Source: Ceratorhiza oryzae-sativae (Eukaryota > Basidiomycota > Agaricomycetes > Cantharellales > Ceratobasidiaceae). From it: 64,000 nucleotides of DNA. Positions within the stretch are counted from its first letter, which is position 1. Every line of letters starts with the position of its first letter. Location: positions 1 through 64,000 of the forward strand of contig JARWMV010000041.1 in the NCBI GenBank assembly GCA_030998015.1. Reading direction: 5' to 3'. The translations under genes were made by a program, and so were the position numbers. Positions 9,732 to 20,653 of the stretch are shown here, in pieces. The notes under the pieces are model-generated. The model saw nothing but the letters and a program-made list of their open reading frames with translations, was not told the DNA's origin and ran no database searches.

Positions 9732-11470
9732 ATTGGGTGTGATAACAAGACTGCTGTGATAGTGATGACCAGTGTAAATGTGCTATATATGCTGGGGGCA
9801 ATACATACAAAACAGTAGCTACAGCTAGTTTGAGTGGATTCTAATATTTTGAGTCAAGCTGAAAATCCCAAAACAGGTGACAAAACCACTTGCATGTACC
9901 TTCTGCATTGTTTCATGTATATCTCTGTCATTTTTTGACCAAGCTTGTTATATATACATACAGCCTTTAGCTCAGATTCACTGCTTTCTATTGGCATTAT
10001 ATACATGCAGCTATGTAGTGGAGATCCTAAGTTATGTGCATTTGAAGTTAGGGGCTCAATTTCTGTGAGTGGTTTTGTCCCTAACTGTATATGCACTATA
10101 GGAAGTCTAGGGATTAAATCTTAATCCCTTGGACTTCCTAGGCATCCATGGATTTCTTGACAGACCAGGGAGGATTTCAGGGTGATCCTGTTGCAATTGC
10201 TGGATCTATGTATTAAGTGGAAATGTTGAAGTAAAAGAAGTCTGCTAGGCTCTGACAATTGGACTTTAGAAAGATCCAGGCACACATCCAACTCAGGTGT
10301 TAGGGGTATTGTCCACATTCTTTGCAACCTGCAGACAGTGACCAGTGCTTTCTGGCCATTCTTGCACCCACAGCCACACTGGTAGCAAGAATGTCAGTGT
10401 ACCTGTGGCAAACAGCATTTTTCCTGCATTCCTGTAGCTGTGGATATACCTGCTCCCAGGAGTCAGTGTTTTGAATAGATGTATATACCATTAAATAGCC
10501 TAATTTTGCAGCTTTCAAACAATATCTTAAATGCAATTTCTGGCCTGGCATAGTGCTCATCACAAGCAAATCTTGGTGAGATTTGACAAGACTGCTCATG
10601 GAGGTCATGTGACCAGCCACTCTTATTTGACTTCTTGCCTTAATTGTATTTATGAGCAACCCAAACAGGCCAACTTCACAACTTCACAACAGACAAAATT
10701 GGGTAAGCATTGTCTTCCATCAGTGTGCTGTACTAACCTGGTTGCACCAAGTTATACCAGATGCTGTACACAGGTGTGAAATGTCCACCAATGATATAAC
10801 CATGAGCTGAGTGATCAGTCAGCTGTCATAGCACAAGCATGCTTAGAGGCTGCAAACAGGTGAGCTATATGCCTTGCGCCTGCCTTCCACTGCCCATGCA
10901 TGCAGTTGCCCACTGCCTATTTTTGACTGTCAGCACCTCTGCTCACCACCACTTGGGCAACAAGATTACTGCAACAAGGCCCAACCTTGAGCAGTGCATC
11001 ACAGTGAACACCCACACTGTGGTTCTGTGATTGATCAGGCAATGAGTCGATCACAACCACAGCCCACACTAGATTGACATGTCTGTATGAGTGCCCTTGC
11101 TCTTGCTTTGCATTCAATCTATGCCCAGATCCACCACTTGCCTTCATTACTGCTTGAGCAATGGTGTGCTCACACCCACAGCTGATTCTTGGCCAACACA
11201 TCAAAGTGAACTCTCATGCTAGTGCTTCATGTTTGATTCATATATGGAGCTGCAGCTAACTATCACTGCTCAAATAACAAGACAATTGTGACCTCCACCA
11301 TGCAACCAAAAGGCAGCCACAGCCTGGTGAGTTACTGGCATTGTGCCTGTCCAACTGTTGCTCATTTATGTACTTTACTGCCCCTACTGCTGGTATCAAC
11401 CATTGCTGTGCCAGCACTGAAATGAGTGCGACCATGACCAATGCTCAACCAACACATTGGGGTAACTGTG
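9732..11470. other. CpG-poor intergenic stretch without a supported gene
   Basis: AT-leaning, nearly CpG-free sequence with many short chance frames on both strands. None shows a recognisable domain or consistent splicing. The part from about 10840 to 11460 contains loosely repeated phrases (CACAACCACAGCCCACA, CAACACATCAAAGTGAAC and variants), which may be a decayed repeat. Confidence 0.5.
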
Positions 11471-12024
11471 TTATGACCCATCAAATGGACATAACAGAGT
11501 AACTGAATATTTTTACAGATTTATGGCATTTTTCCTAAGCAGAACAAGCCATAAACAAGGTCACATGATCTTGGTGCTTAACTGGTGCTTATGGTGGTTA
11601 CCCTGAACTCACTCCAGCATTTCTCTCCATTGTTACTTGGAGTGAGGAGCAAGTTGTCACATGATCTTGGTGCTTACCACAGGATCACATGACCTCAGCA
11701 CTTACCCCTCAGACCTTGCATGGCTCTATAAGATTTGGAGCCACACAAACTTAAGATAAACAATTACCTAAGCCATAGTACTGTATATAACCTGCACCTA
11801 CTGCAGATTGTGCTTAGATAATACATCCACAGCCACCACAGCCACAGGCGTATATAAGAAGGATAAAGCAAGACTGGATGCCTCAGCTTGCTTTATCTCA
11901 TCAACCACCATAGACCATAGCAAACACTGTAACTAGAACACTCAATACATACCGCATAGCACCAAACTGTCAACGCAGCCACTACTTAAGTGCTTCGCAA
12001 GGAAGCATCCAGAGGGTCACAACA
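11471..12024 (+). mobile_element. Tc1-derivative fragment, 5' end only
   Basis: Starts with the same terminus as the foldback element (TTATGACCCATCAAATGGACATAAC) and runs through the arm, the CATAGTACTGTATATAACC promoter-like stretch and the first part of the transposase reading region, to AGAGGGTCACAACA. It ends at the same internal point as the other copies. There is no opposite end and no catalytic domain. Most CpGs present in the 8812-9411 copy are TpG or CpA here. Confidence 0.65.
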
Positions 12025-12400
12025 AACTGCCTCTGCTACCACTTTGTGGCTGTTCAGGCAACAACTCAACCACAACCCACAGCCACCACTTACCTGGTGC
12101 TTCAATTTGATTGTCAGTACTACCACCTTGCATTCAACCCCACCTGAATCCACTGCTCACCCTCAGTACCAGTCAGGCAAAGGTGTGTCCACATCTACAG
12201 CCAATGATTGAATGATACGTCCACACAAATGCCTGTTTCACAGTTGTCTTGCACTTGTTTTGTAATGCAAATGTCAGATGGCTCTGATGTTGATTACAAT
12301 CACAAATTTGCTCCAATCCATTGTTTCATATGCATATATATAAAGTGTTCACAGGCTCAGTTAATCCTTGTAAAGTGTAGGGTTACTTAGCTATCTAGGT
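12025..12400. other. no gene seen
   Basis: CpG-poor sequence with Cys/His-rich chance frames only. The start (GGCAACAACTCAACCACAACCCACAGCC) resembles the repeated phrases near 11040, so it is probably the same decayed repeat continuing past the inserted fragment. Confidence 0.4.
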
Positions 12401-12988
12401 GGATGTGAGGAATGTCCAGGTGGATTAATCAGAGTGTCTGGCTACTCAAAAATCTGCAAGTTGGACTGCCTGCAGATCCATGTGATTTTTGTGACATCTG
12501 CCAGGTGGATTCATTTGGCCATTTTTGGATTTGGATTTAGTTGTCAGCAACAACAAGTCAAGTGATGGTGTGGATGCCTTTGGTCACAGGAGCAGAGCTC
12601 AAGGGGGACTTGGTGACAACAACAAGGAAGGCAAGGGCAATGATGAGACATTGTAAGGCAGTGAGCAGGAAGGAGAATGAGACTTGTATTGATGAGGAAG
12701 TGAAGTTTGTGAGGAGGCCTTGTTGAACTTGACCTGGTTTATATACATTCTTCAAGCCACATCAAAACAAACACACCTATACTACAAGTCACATCACTAA
12801 GCAATAGAAGCTGCTGTGGAGCTGCAGAATTTCACATCAAAGTTGAAATACATCTTGGTAAGCAGTCTGGAATATTCCATGAGTCACATGATACAGTTGT
12901 CCCATAAAAGGAAAGTGTGTTTTGAAAATGTTCTTAAAAAATGTAATAAATCAAGAAAATATTATGTGATGAATATATGCATGTCAGG

Positions 12989-14283
12989 TGTTATGGATTA
13001 CTAACATTTTCTATTATTTTAGTCTGCTCTGCCAACCTCAAGCAATGCCTCTGTAATTAATTTGTGAAATACTTGAATTTGTATGCACTCCAAATTGTAC
13101 TGTTTTCTGTTCCATTAAATAGTACAAATTTCCTGCTTTCCAACACATATTTTATTAAGTTTTTACAATGAGATCTCAGAGAGATATGGAGGTTGCAATA
13201 TTTCCTCTTATCAGGAGATATTGATTACAACATTGCACTGCTCATATCTTGGCAACCCCTTACACTATCAAAGCAACCTTATGCTCTATCAATAGCTAAT
13301 CTTTGGCAGTATCTGCTGCCTGAAGATCGTTGTGATCCACTGGATCCTCACACTGGAATGGCCCAAAGATAATTAGAATCTTACTGGACCATCAATCAAG
13401 ATCTAATGACTCCAGTGAGTCAGGAGAGCCTTCCAAATTGATCCAGAAGCTTCTCTGACTCACTTTATGACTCACTGAGATGTAGCCTCTGTTCATTACA
13501 TGTATATACTATGATAATATGATCTACAAGCCAATAGCAGGTCTCAGATGCATCAATGCCTTTGATCCACACCCTGTCTTTCTCTTTTATCCTATACTGG
13601 GCTAGGGTGTACCCCAAGTATAGCAGTACCATCTTTTGATGATTGCACTGGCATGCATGCATCTATTTGGCTCTGGAATGCCCTCCTCAGGGTATAAAAG
13701 GACCTCCTCTAAGGCCCTTCCAGACCACCTCCTCTTACTCAACCCAGACCAGTTATTGGTTTCTTTTCTCTTTCTATTTCTCTTGTCTGTGTGTGATTTC
13801 TTATATAACTAGTACTGAGGAATAAAGTACCATATTAGTTATATACTGTCTGATTCATTGTGTCTTATATACAGAGTTATATAAGGATACAATATTGCCT
13901 GATTGAGTGTGAGATTAAGTACCAGCTATTAGAGGAAATCTAAGTACCTGTAGCTGAGGAAGTACACACATTAGGCAGCCCACCATCTATCCTATAAGCT
14001 TTTGCTTAAAGTCTAGTATTAAGATTAGTATCAGTTAGTCCAAGTGACTAGGGCTGAACTACATTTAAGATATCTAAGGGAACCTGACCATAGTAGTCTT
14101 GCTCTTTATACCTATAAATTAATCAGTTTACACTGTGAAAGATTAAGACTACCTTGAGTGTCACTTGCAACTACTTTGAGCCTTCTTACTCTAGTCTAAG
14201 AAGTATTGAGTACAATTAGTGTATACTAACATATCTACATTTGCTTAAGCTCTAGATATCCAAGTGTACCCTGACCTGTAACA
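12989..14283 (+). repeat. solo LTR (1.3-kb LTR family), copy 1
   Basis: Begins TGTTATGGATTAC and ends CCTGTAACA, 1,295 bp, flanked by a perfect 5-bp duplication TCAGG (12984-12988 and 14284-14288). A TATA box (TATAAAA 13693-13699) and a downstream AATAAA (13821-13826) fix its orientation. It is inserted in the LTR of the chromodomain element, whose sequence rejoins exactly when one TCAGG and the LTR are removed. It has lost nearly all CpGs in the segment where copies 2-4 keep many. Confidence 0.9.
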
Positions 14284-14309
14284 TCAGGTCATGACACTTC
14301 CCCCTTCAA

Positions 14310-16056
14310 ACTCAAGGGTCTTGGGGTTTATTGGGTTGAGCTTTGTGGAAGTTTTCCAGCATCTCTGGTGCATTGGCTAGGTCTTTGCATGTTTGCCAGG
14401 TTCACTCATCATAACCTAACCATTGGACTAGATATTCTGTGATGTGTTTCTGTCTATTATATCTGGAGTCAATGATTTGTTCTACCTCATATTCAACATC
14501 CCCCTCTTGTGTGACTATAGGGGGTGGTTGGGGTACTTCTCAGTTGAAGGGATCTTCTTTCTTCCAGCTAAGCAGTGATATATGAAAGACTGGGTATATC
14601 TTCATGGTGTATGGTAGATCCAGTTTGTATGCATGCATCCTGTGTTTTGCAACCACCTTGAAAGGACCAAATTGTTGGTTTGATAGTTTCCTTGATGGTC
14701 TCTGGGTTTGAATTTTTTGTGCATCCAGCCAGACTTTGTCACCAATCTTGATTGATTATGGGGCTTTGTGCTTCCAGTCATAGTATGCCTTCATTGAGTC
14801 TTGTGCCAACTCCAGGGCTGTGTGGAGTTCATCATAACCCTTCTGCAGCCATTCAGCATGTTTGTCTGCCAATGGTAGAGACTGCTCTGTTTTGTCTCCT
14901 ACTGCAAATCTAGGGTGGACACTGTAGTTGGCATAGAAAGGGGTTTTGCCTATGGATGTGTTGGTCCCATTGTTGTAGGCAAACTTGGCCAATGGCAATA
15001 CTGATACCCAATTGTCTGGTCAGTCCAATACATAGTGCCTGAGGTAGCCTTCTACTACTTGGTTTGCCCTTTCTGACTGTCCATCAGTCTGTGGATGGTA
15101 TGCTGTTGAGAAAGATGGCTTGATGTCCAACTCCTTGTATAGCTGTCTTAGGGACTGAGATGCAAAATTTGGACCTTGGTTGGATATGGTTTTCCTGGGT
15201 AGCCCATGTAGCTTCCAAACATATGTGATTAATAGATTGGCACAGTCTTTTGCCAATGCTTCTGATTGTGTGGGTATGAAGTGAACCATTTTTGTCAAGT
15301 GGTCCACTACTGTGAATATGGTGTTGAACCCTTCTGACACTGGCAGGCCTGTGATAAGGTCATATGTGATCTCTTCCCATGGTTTCCAAGGTATAGGTAT
15401 TGGGTTGAGGAGGTCAGGTGGTACAGCATTGCTATGCTTGTTCCATATGCATGATTCACAGTGAGTGGCATACTCATTGATGGTTTTCCTCATGGAGGAC
15501 CAGGTGAACTTTTGACTGATTAGTTCAAGTGTTCTGAATTGGCCAGGGTGCCCTGCCACAGTTTTGTCATGTCAGCTTTCTAGGACTAGTTTCCATAATG
15601 ACTTGTCATGGGGTACATAGATGCATCCTTTGAACTGTAGTAAGCCTTTGTCCCATTCACAGTCTTTGACCTTTTCATTATCTTCCAGTGCCTTGATAAT
15701 CTTAGCTAGGTGTGCATCACCTGGTATTGCATCTCAGATGAGCTGCTCTAGGTCATGGTCTGGTGTGACTTTGCTTCCCCATAGTTTGGAGAGTTGCAAA
15801 AAGTTTTCTGGTTTGAGCAGAGCTTGGCTCTCACCCCCCCCTTCCAGCAGGTGTCTTGAAAGTCTTGATAGAATGTATGCTTGTCTGTTTTTGGCCCCTT
15901 GGACATACAGGATTTTGAAGTTGAATCTGGGCAAATATTCATGCCAACATGCTACTCAACCACTCAATGGTCAGTTTGTTTTCCAATACTCCAGATTTTT
16001 ATGATCCAATATGATCTGGATTGGATGTTCAGATCCCTCCAGCAGGTGGCACCAGT
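14310..16056 (-). pseudogene. gypsy pol remnant: RNase H, integrase, chromodomain
   Basis: About 15730-16050 reads as RNase H ([20 protein letters not shown], then LPRFNFKILYVQGAKNRQAY). 15020-15559 is the integrase, with a zinc-finger remnant (H...C..C, CESCIWN) and core motifs: TYDLITGLP with D, VDHLTKMVHFIPT, and YHPQTDGQSERANQ with the catalytic E. 14756-14998 is the distal integrase region (FAYNNGTNTSIGKTPFYANY). About 14320-14490 holds a chromodomain (YEVEQIIDSRYN...EYLVQWLGY). Several in-frame TGA/TAG codons and frame breaks make it inactive. Many stops could come from CGA or CAG/TGG decay in this CpG-poor zone. Confidence 0.8.
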
Positions 16057-16278
16057 TGTTACAGGTCAGGGTACACTTGGATATCTAGAGCTTAAGCAAA
16101 TGTAGATATGTTAGTATACACTAATCATACTCAATACTTCTTAGACTAGAGTTAGAAGGCTCAAAGTAGTTGCAATGTGATCAAGTAACACTCAAGGTAG
16201 TCTTAATCTTTCACAGTGTAAACTGATTAATTTATAGGTATAAAGAGCAAGACTACTATGGTCAGGTTCCCTTAGATA

Positions 16279-16487
16279 CACTGGCTAACATAAGTCTTGC
16301 CTCACATGACAAGAAATACTTGTGTGGCTTGTTTCTCACAAACCAGCAAAGATATCAATTAGGGCTAGTAATGAATAACATAGATTATGATCCTGCGCAC
16401 ATATGTACCAAAAATTGAATTCGTGCAATGAGAGTACGAAAGGTGGCACGTAGTCTGTTTGCGCATGTGTGAGGCAAGACTTATGTG
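16279..16487 (+). repeat. left terminal inverted repeat of the Tc1-like element
   Basis: 209 bp, inverted partner at 17660-17868. Differences are mostly C/T or G/A changes, several of them at CpG sites (for example GGCACGTAG versus GGCACATAG). Confidence 0.9.
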
Positions 16488-16552
16488 TGTAAATGCCATC
16501 TAGTATTAAACATACAAAACTTCCAGAACACTTTGCATAAAATCATTCTAAT

Positions 16553-17572
16553 CTAGTAGTGAGTATTATCGCCTCTTGCATCTTGTAGTTCAGCCACCCT
16601 GAGAGGCATAGAATAATACAGGTTCTGGATCACAGTTGCATCAATGCACTCCCACTCCTCCTTCAGTGCCTCCCATAATTCGTCCTTGTTATGTGGCTGA
16701 AGGGCCTGTTTGCGCACCTTACAAAACAGATAGCTCCACACATGCTCAATTATGTTCATATCCAGTGAGTTTGATGGCCAGGGAAGGACTTTGATATGAT
16801 TTGCCTTGAGCCAGCCAGATGCTAGGTGTGATCGATGCTTTGGATCGTTGTTGCGCTGAAATATAATGCTACATGGCTTGAGTTTCTGGTCCTTCAGAGT
16901 CTCCAGTAACTCCTCCATCAATATCTCCATGTACATCACTGCATTCATGATGCCTTCGATTCAATGTAGACGGCCTACTCCATTCCAGGTTATACACCCC
17001 TACACCATCACACTCCCGCCTCCATGTTTGATGGTCTTCTTTGTATACCTAGGATCATACGCCTGTCCAGGAAGTCTCCACACATACTCCAATCCATCCA
17101 AGGAGAATACGTTGAATTTTGATTCATCTAAGAAGATGACCCAAGCCCACATTAAGGTATCCCAACTTATATGCTCAGCAGACCAGCCACGACAAGCTGC
17201 TCTTTGCTTATATGTAAGGGAAGGGACATGCTGTCGTCGACATGCCATAAGCCCCAACTCTCAAAGGTGGCAGCAGATTGTTTGGGGGTGGAGATGGGGA
17301 AAGTATTGGCACTGTAGCTTGGTTGCATTGCCATGACAAAGATTAGACAGGCCAATTAAGGTGCGGTGATCATCTCTGACCATCATTCTGTGTGGGCAAC
17401 CTGTATGAATAGCCTTGGGGTATGTTGCATGTGGTTTGAGGAATTGTCAATAAATTTGGTTAACGGTAGTGCAATCGACACCAATGACATGAGCAACAAT
17501 ACTACTCGCAATGCCAAGATTCTTCATTGTCAGAATTTCTGACTTCTGCCCATCTGTAGTAAAGCAGGCCAT
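16553..17572 (-). pseudogene. Tc1-like (DD34E) transposase, inactive
   Basis: Three blocks of one transposase lie in different frames. The HTH start is at 17450-17572 (MACFTTDGQKSEILTM). The middle block, 17000-17257, has AWVIFLDESKFNVF, which carries the first catalytic Asp. The C-terminal block, 16553-16948, has IIFQRNNDPKHRS and LPWPSNSLDMNIIEHVW. In the second motif the position normally occupied by the catalytic Asp (QxDN) is Asn, while the Glu 34 residues later is kept. Frame breaks and the Asp loss mean it cannot be an active enzyme. Confidence 0.85.
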
Positions 17573-17659
17573 GTCTGAGAGTAATTTTGACAGTAGGGCA
17601 AAGGGATAGTAGGGTTTACGAGTGTGGGAGAATAGTGGAAGAACCAGGTGTATGCAGCT

Positions 17660-17868
17660 CACATAAATCTTGCCTCACACATGTGCAAACAGACTATGTG
17701 CCACCTTTCGTACTCTCATCACACGAATTCAATTTTTGGTACATATGTGCGCAGGATCATAATCTACGTTATTCATTACTAGCCCTAATCAGTATCTTTG
17801 TTGGTTTGTGAGAAACAAGCCATACAAGTATTTCTTGTCATGTGAGGCAAGACTTATGTTAGCCAGTG
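17660..17868 (-). repeat. right terminal inverted repeat of the Tc1-like element
   Basis: Partner of 16279-16487. Followed by the TA target duplication and then the continuation of the host LTR (TCTTAAATGTAGTTCAG). Confidence 0.9.
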
Positions 17869-18959
17869 TATCTTAAATGTAGTTCAGCCCTAGTCACTTG
17901 GACTAACTGATACTAATCTTAATACTAGACTTTAAGTGAAAGCTTATAGGATAGATGGTGGGCTGCCTAATGTGTGTACTTCCTCAGCTACAGGTACTTA
18001 GATTTCCTCTAATAGCTGGTACTTAATCTCACACTCAATCAGGCAATATTGTATCCTTATATAACTCTGTATATAAGATACAATGAATCAGACAGTATAT
18101 AACTAATATGGTACTTTATTCCTCAGTACTAGTTGTATAAGAAATCACACACAGACAAGAGAAGAATAGAAAGAGAAAAGAAACCAATAACTGGTCTGGG
18201 TTGAGTAAGAGTAGGAGGGTGGTCTGGAAGGGCCTCAGAGGAGGTCCTTTTATACCCTGAGGAGGGCATTCCAGAGCCAAATAGATGTATGCATGCCAGT
18301 GCAATCATCAAAAGAGGGTACTGCTATACTTGGGGTACACCCTAGCCCAGTATAGGATAAGAGAGTAAAGACAGGGTGTGGATTGAAGGCATTGATGCAT
18401 CTGAGACCTGCTATTGGCTTGTAGATCATATTATCATAGTATATACATGTAATGAACAGAGGCTACATCTCAGTGAGTCATAAAGTGAGTCAGAGAAGCT
18501 TCTGGATCAATTTGGAAGGTTCTCCTGACTCACTGGAGTCATTAGATCTTGATTGATGGTCCAGTAAGATTCTAATTATCTTTGGGCCATTCCGGCGCGA
18601 GGATCCGGTGGATCGCGACGATCTTCGGGCAGCAGATACCGCCGAGGATTAGCTATCGATAGAGCATAAGATCGCTTTGATAGAGTAAGCGGTTGCCGAG
18701 ATATGAGTGGTGCGATGTTGTAATCAATATCTCCTGATAAGAGGAAATATTGCAACCTCTGTATCTCCCTGAGCTCTTATCATAAAAACTTAATAAAATA
18801 TGTGTTGGAAAGCGGGAAATTTGTACTATTTAATGGAACGGAAAATAGTACAATTTGGAGTGCATACAAATTCAAGTATTTCACAAATTAATTACAGAGG
18901 CATTGCTTGAGGTTGGCAGAGCAGACTAAAATAATAGAAAATGTTAGTGATCCATAACA

Positions 18960-19547
18960 CCACTTTGACCCTCAGATTTACTTACTTCTACTGGTAAAGC
19001 TTTAGCCAGACCCTCTGTAGAAGATCCTAAGGCTGTGAACTTTGATGAGATCATGAAAGCAATTCACTCTCAAGCTCAGGATGCCTTGAAATTGGCTCAG
19101 GTTCACATGGAGGATCAATACAACAAGAACCATAGTTATCTTGATCTACAGGAAGGAGATTTGATCATGCTGAATCCACATTCCCTGAACCTGCTGAGAA
19201 ATCAGAAGGGAAAAGGAAGGAAACTCCAGATGAAGTATGATGGTCCCTTTGAAGTTCTAGAGAAGCTTTCAGATGTAACTTTTCACATCAAGATTCCAGC
19301 CAGCTACAGGATACACCCTGTGATTAATATAGCTCATCTGGAACCTTATCATAGAGATAAAGATGGTACAGACTGTCCCAAGAAACATCTGAATAGATCT
19401 GACTTTGACAAGGAACCTGAATGGGAAGTGGAAGAGATTCTGGATGAAAAGATGATCAAGAAGGACAGAGAAAACAGTGTCGATATCTTACAAGATTTGT
19501 GGGATATCCACCTGAATGGGATGAATGGTTATCCAGGCAGCAGTTGA
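18960..19547 (+). pseudogene. gypsy integrase C-terminus with chromodomain-like end
   Basis: From PSDLLTSTGKALARPSVEDP the frame runs to TGA 19545-19547. It contains the integrase C-terminal GPY/F-type module: GDLIMLNPHSLNL, then LQMKYDGPFEVLEKLSDVTF, then HPVINIAHLEPY. After that comes a chromodomain-like piece (EPEWEVEEILDEKMIKK). A TGA lies just upstream of PSDLL, perhaps a decayed CGA. The integrase core, RT and gag are absent, so this is only the pol 3' end. The visible frame carries no AUG of its own. Confidence 0.75.
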
Positions 19548-19691
19548 CAAATGCTCCCAGGATACTCAAGGAATGGGAACTTAAGCAATGCCTCAAGACA
19601 TCTAAGAAGTCTTAACCCTTTCCTGAAAATCATTCCAAGAACAACACATGATTTCTCTGTTGTTTGTTTACTGACAAAGTCATTTTGTAGA

Positions 19692-19698
19692 TATAAAT
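19692..19698 (+). promoter_or_regulatory. TATA box candidate of accessory gene a
   Basis: TATAAAT about 40 bp upstream of ATG 19735, inside the retroelement and well downstream of pol. Confidence 0.4.
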
Positions 19699-19734
19699 CA
19701 GCTGGCATTTACCTCTGGAAACACCACACCAACC

Positions 19735-20160
19735 ATGGCTAACATCTCTATCATCATTGCTGTCTCTCTCCCAATTGTCCTCTTGGTGCTATCCACCCTA
19801 TACTACCTTTACAGCCTTGGGGAAGACTTCATATGGATTGCACCTGGCCAAAAGGTAGTAATGGAGTACTCCAACCTGGAGTGCACCATCACTGTCACTG
19901 GCAGAGTGGTCATTTCCCTGCCACACAGATTGGTATACCTTAGCAGGCAGAGGACCCTCTGGACAGTTAAGCCTGCTAACATCCTCTCCATTGCCTTGGT
20001 GAGGAATCACAGGCAGTACAGCCCTTACAGAGGTCCAGGCAACAGAGGCATGCCCTCTGAGCTTTTCATCCTGCCAGACCATCCATACTGTAAGTCCAAA
20101 CCTATTTACTGGGTTTAATACTTATGGTACTGGACAGATCAAATGCAAGGGATGGAGTGA
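19735..20160 (+). CDS. accessory gene a: small single-span membrane protein
   Basis: I do not recognise a family. ATG 19735 follows CCAACC, a good context. Residues about 4-27 (ISIIIAVSLPIVLLVLSTLY) form one strong membrane segment or signal anchor. The rest (about 95 residues) is mixed beta-like with many Arg/Tyr (GQKVVMEYSNLECTITVTGR, then RGPGNRGMPSELFILPDHPY). A 48-bp intron with perfect ends (GTAAGTCC...TGGACAG, 20090-20137) adds a short tail ending TGA 20158-20160, about 125 residues in all. Without splicing the frame ends at 20118. It is the first of three same-strand genes between integrase and LTR. An envelope-like or anchoring role is only a guess. Confidence 0.55.
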
Positions 20161-20589
20161 CAGCAATACCTTGGATCCTTTCTACAGCTGTAGATAAGAT
20201 TACCCAAGCTTGGTAAGTCAGATCTTTCCTGATCATCTTATCAAGACCACTGATCTATTTGGATCAATCACATCTAGTCCCCATCAAGAATCCTTTCCCC
20301 TTATCTTCTCTTTAAGTCTTGTACCAGAACTTTCTGTATATAGATTTAAAATATAAAGTTGTCTGATCCCCTAAGCAATCATCAGAATGAGTCACTGCAA
20401 AGTAATCTCAGTTGACTGCTTGGACTAATCACCAACTGTAAGGTTTAAGGACTAGATAAGAAAGATCTGGAAGGATCATCATGTGATAACTGTACAGATA
20501 ACAGCAGAGCGCACTCTATTTGGCCAGTTACAAGCTTCTTTTACTTGGAGTAAGCTTCCTATTGGCAACTGGATGTGAAATACATGCAG

Positions 20590-20595
20590 TATAAG
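20590..20595 (+). promoter_or_regulatory. TATA box candidate of accessory gene b
   Basis: TATAAG about 60 bp upstream of ATG 20654. Confidence 0.35.
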
Positions 20596-20653
20596 ATTTT
20601 TGTGTTGTCTCTAAGGTACTACAGCTGTATACTGCACAGTTTACCCTCTAAAC

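Larger units (their letters stand above)
12400..16056 (-). mobile_element. Ty3/gypsy chromodomain element, truncated, with its 3' LTR
   Basis: On the minus strand the order is RNase H remnant, integrase, chromodomain, a polypurine tract (14297-14307), and then an LTR starting TGTCATGACCTGACATG at 14296. That LTR is interrupted by the solo LTR at 12989-14283 and continues at 12988 towards about 12400. It holds a TATA-like GTATATAAACC near 12740. The 5' part of the element is missing: the sequence breaks at 16056 against another LTR. The left limit of the LTR could not be fixed. Confidence 0.7.
16279..17868 (-). mobile_element. Tc1-like transposon with 209-bp inverted repeats
   Basis: 1,590 bp with ends CACTGGCTAACATAAGTC, flanked by TA on both sides (16277-16278 and 17869-17870), as Tc1/mariner elements are. 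The interrupted LTR reads TTAGATATCTTAAATG in other copies, so the TA was duplicated on insertion. The terminal repeats (16279-16487 and 17660-17868) are about 95% identical, and each contains its own internal inverted pair (GTCTTGCCTCACATG / CATGTGTGAGGCAAGAC), reminiscent of paired transposase binding sites. Confidence 0.92.
16057..18959 (-). repeat. 1.3-kb LTR, copy 2, split by a Tc1-like element
   Basis: Inverted relative to copy 1: starts TGTTACAGG and ends CATAACA on the plus strand. Removing the Tc1-like insertion (16279-17868) and one TA leaves about 1,311 bp. Flanking 5-mers are CCAGT and CCACT, a near but imperfect match. It abuts the minus-strand gypsy remnant on the left and the plus-strand integrase remnant on the right, so it marks a junction between two different elements. 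Confidence 0.85.

Noticed and set aside
10121..10659. Minus-strand ORFs as a host gene
   Set aside because: CpG-poor repeat area, two frames overlapping without splice sites, no domain.
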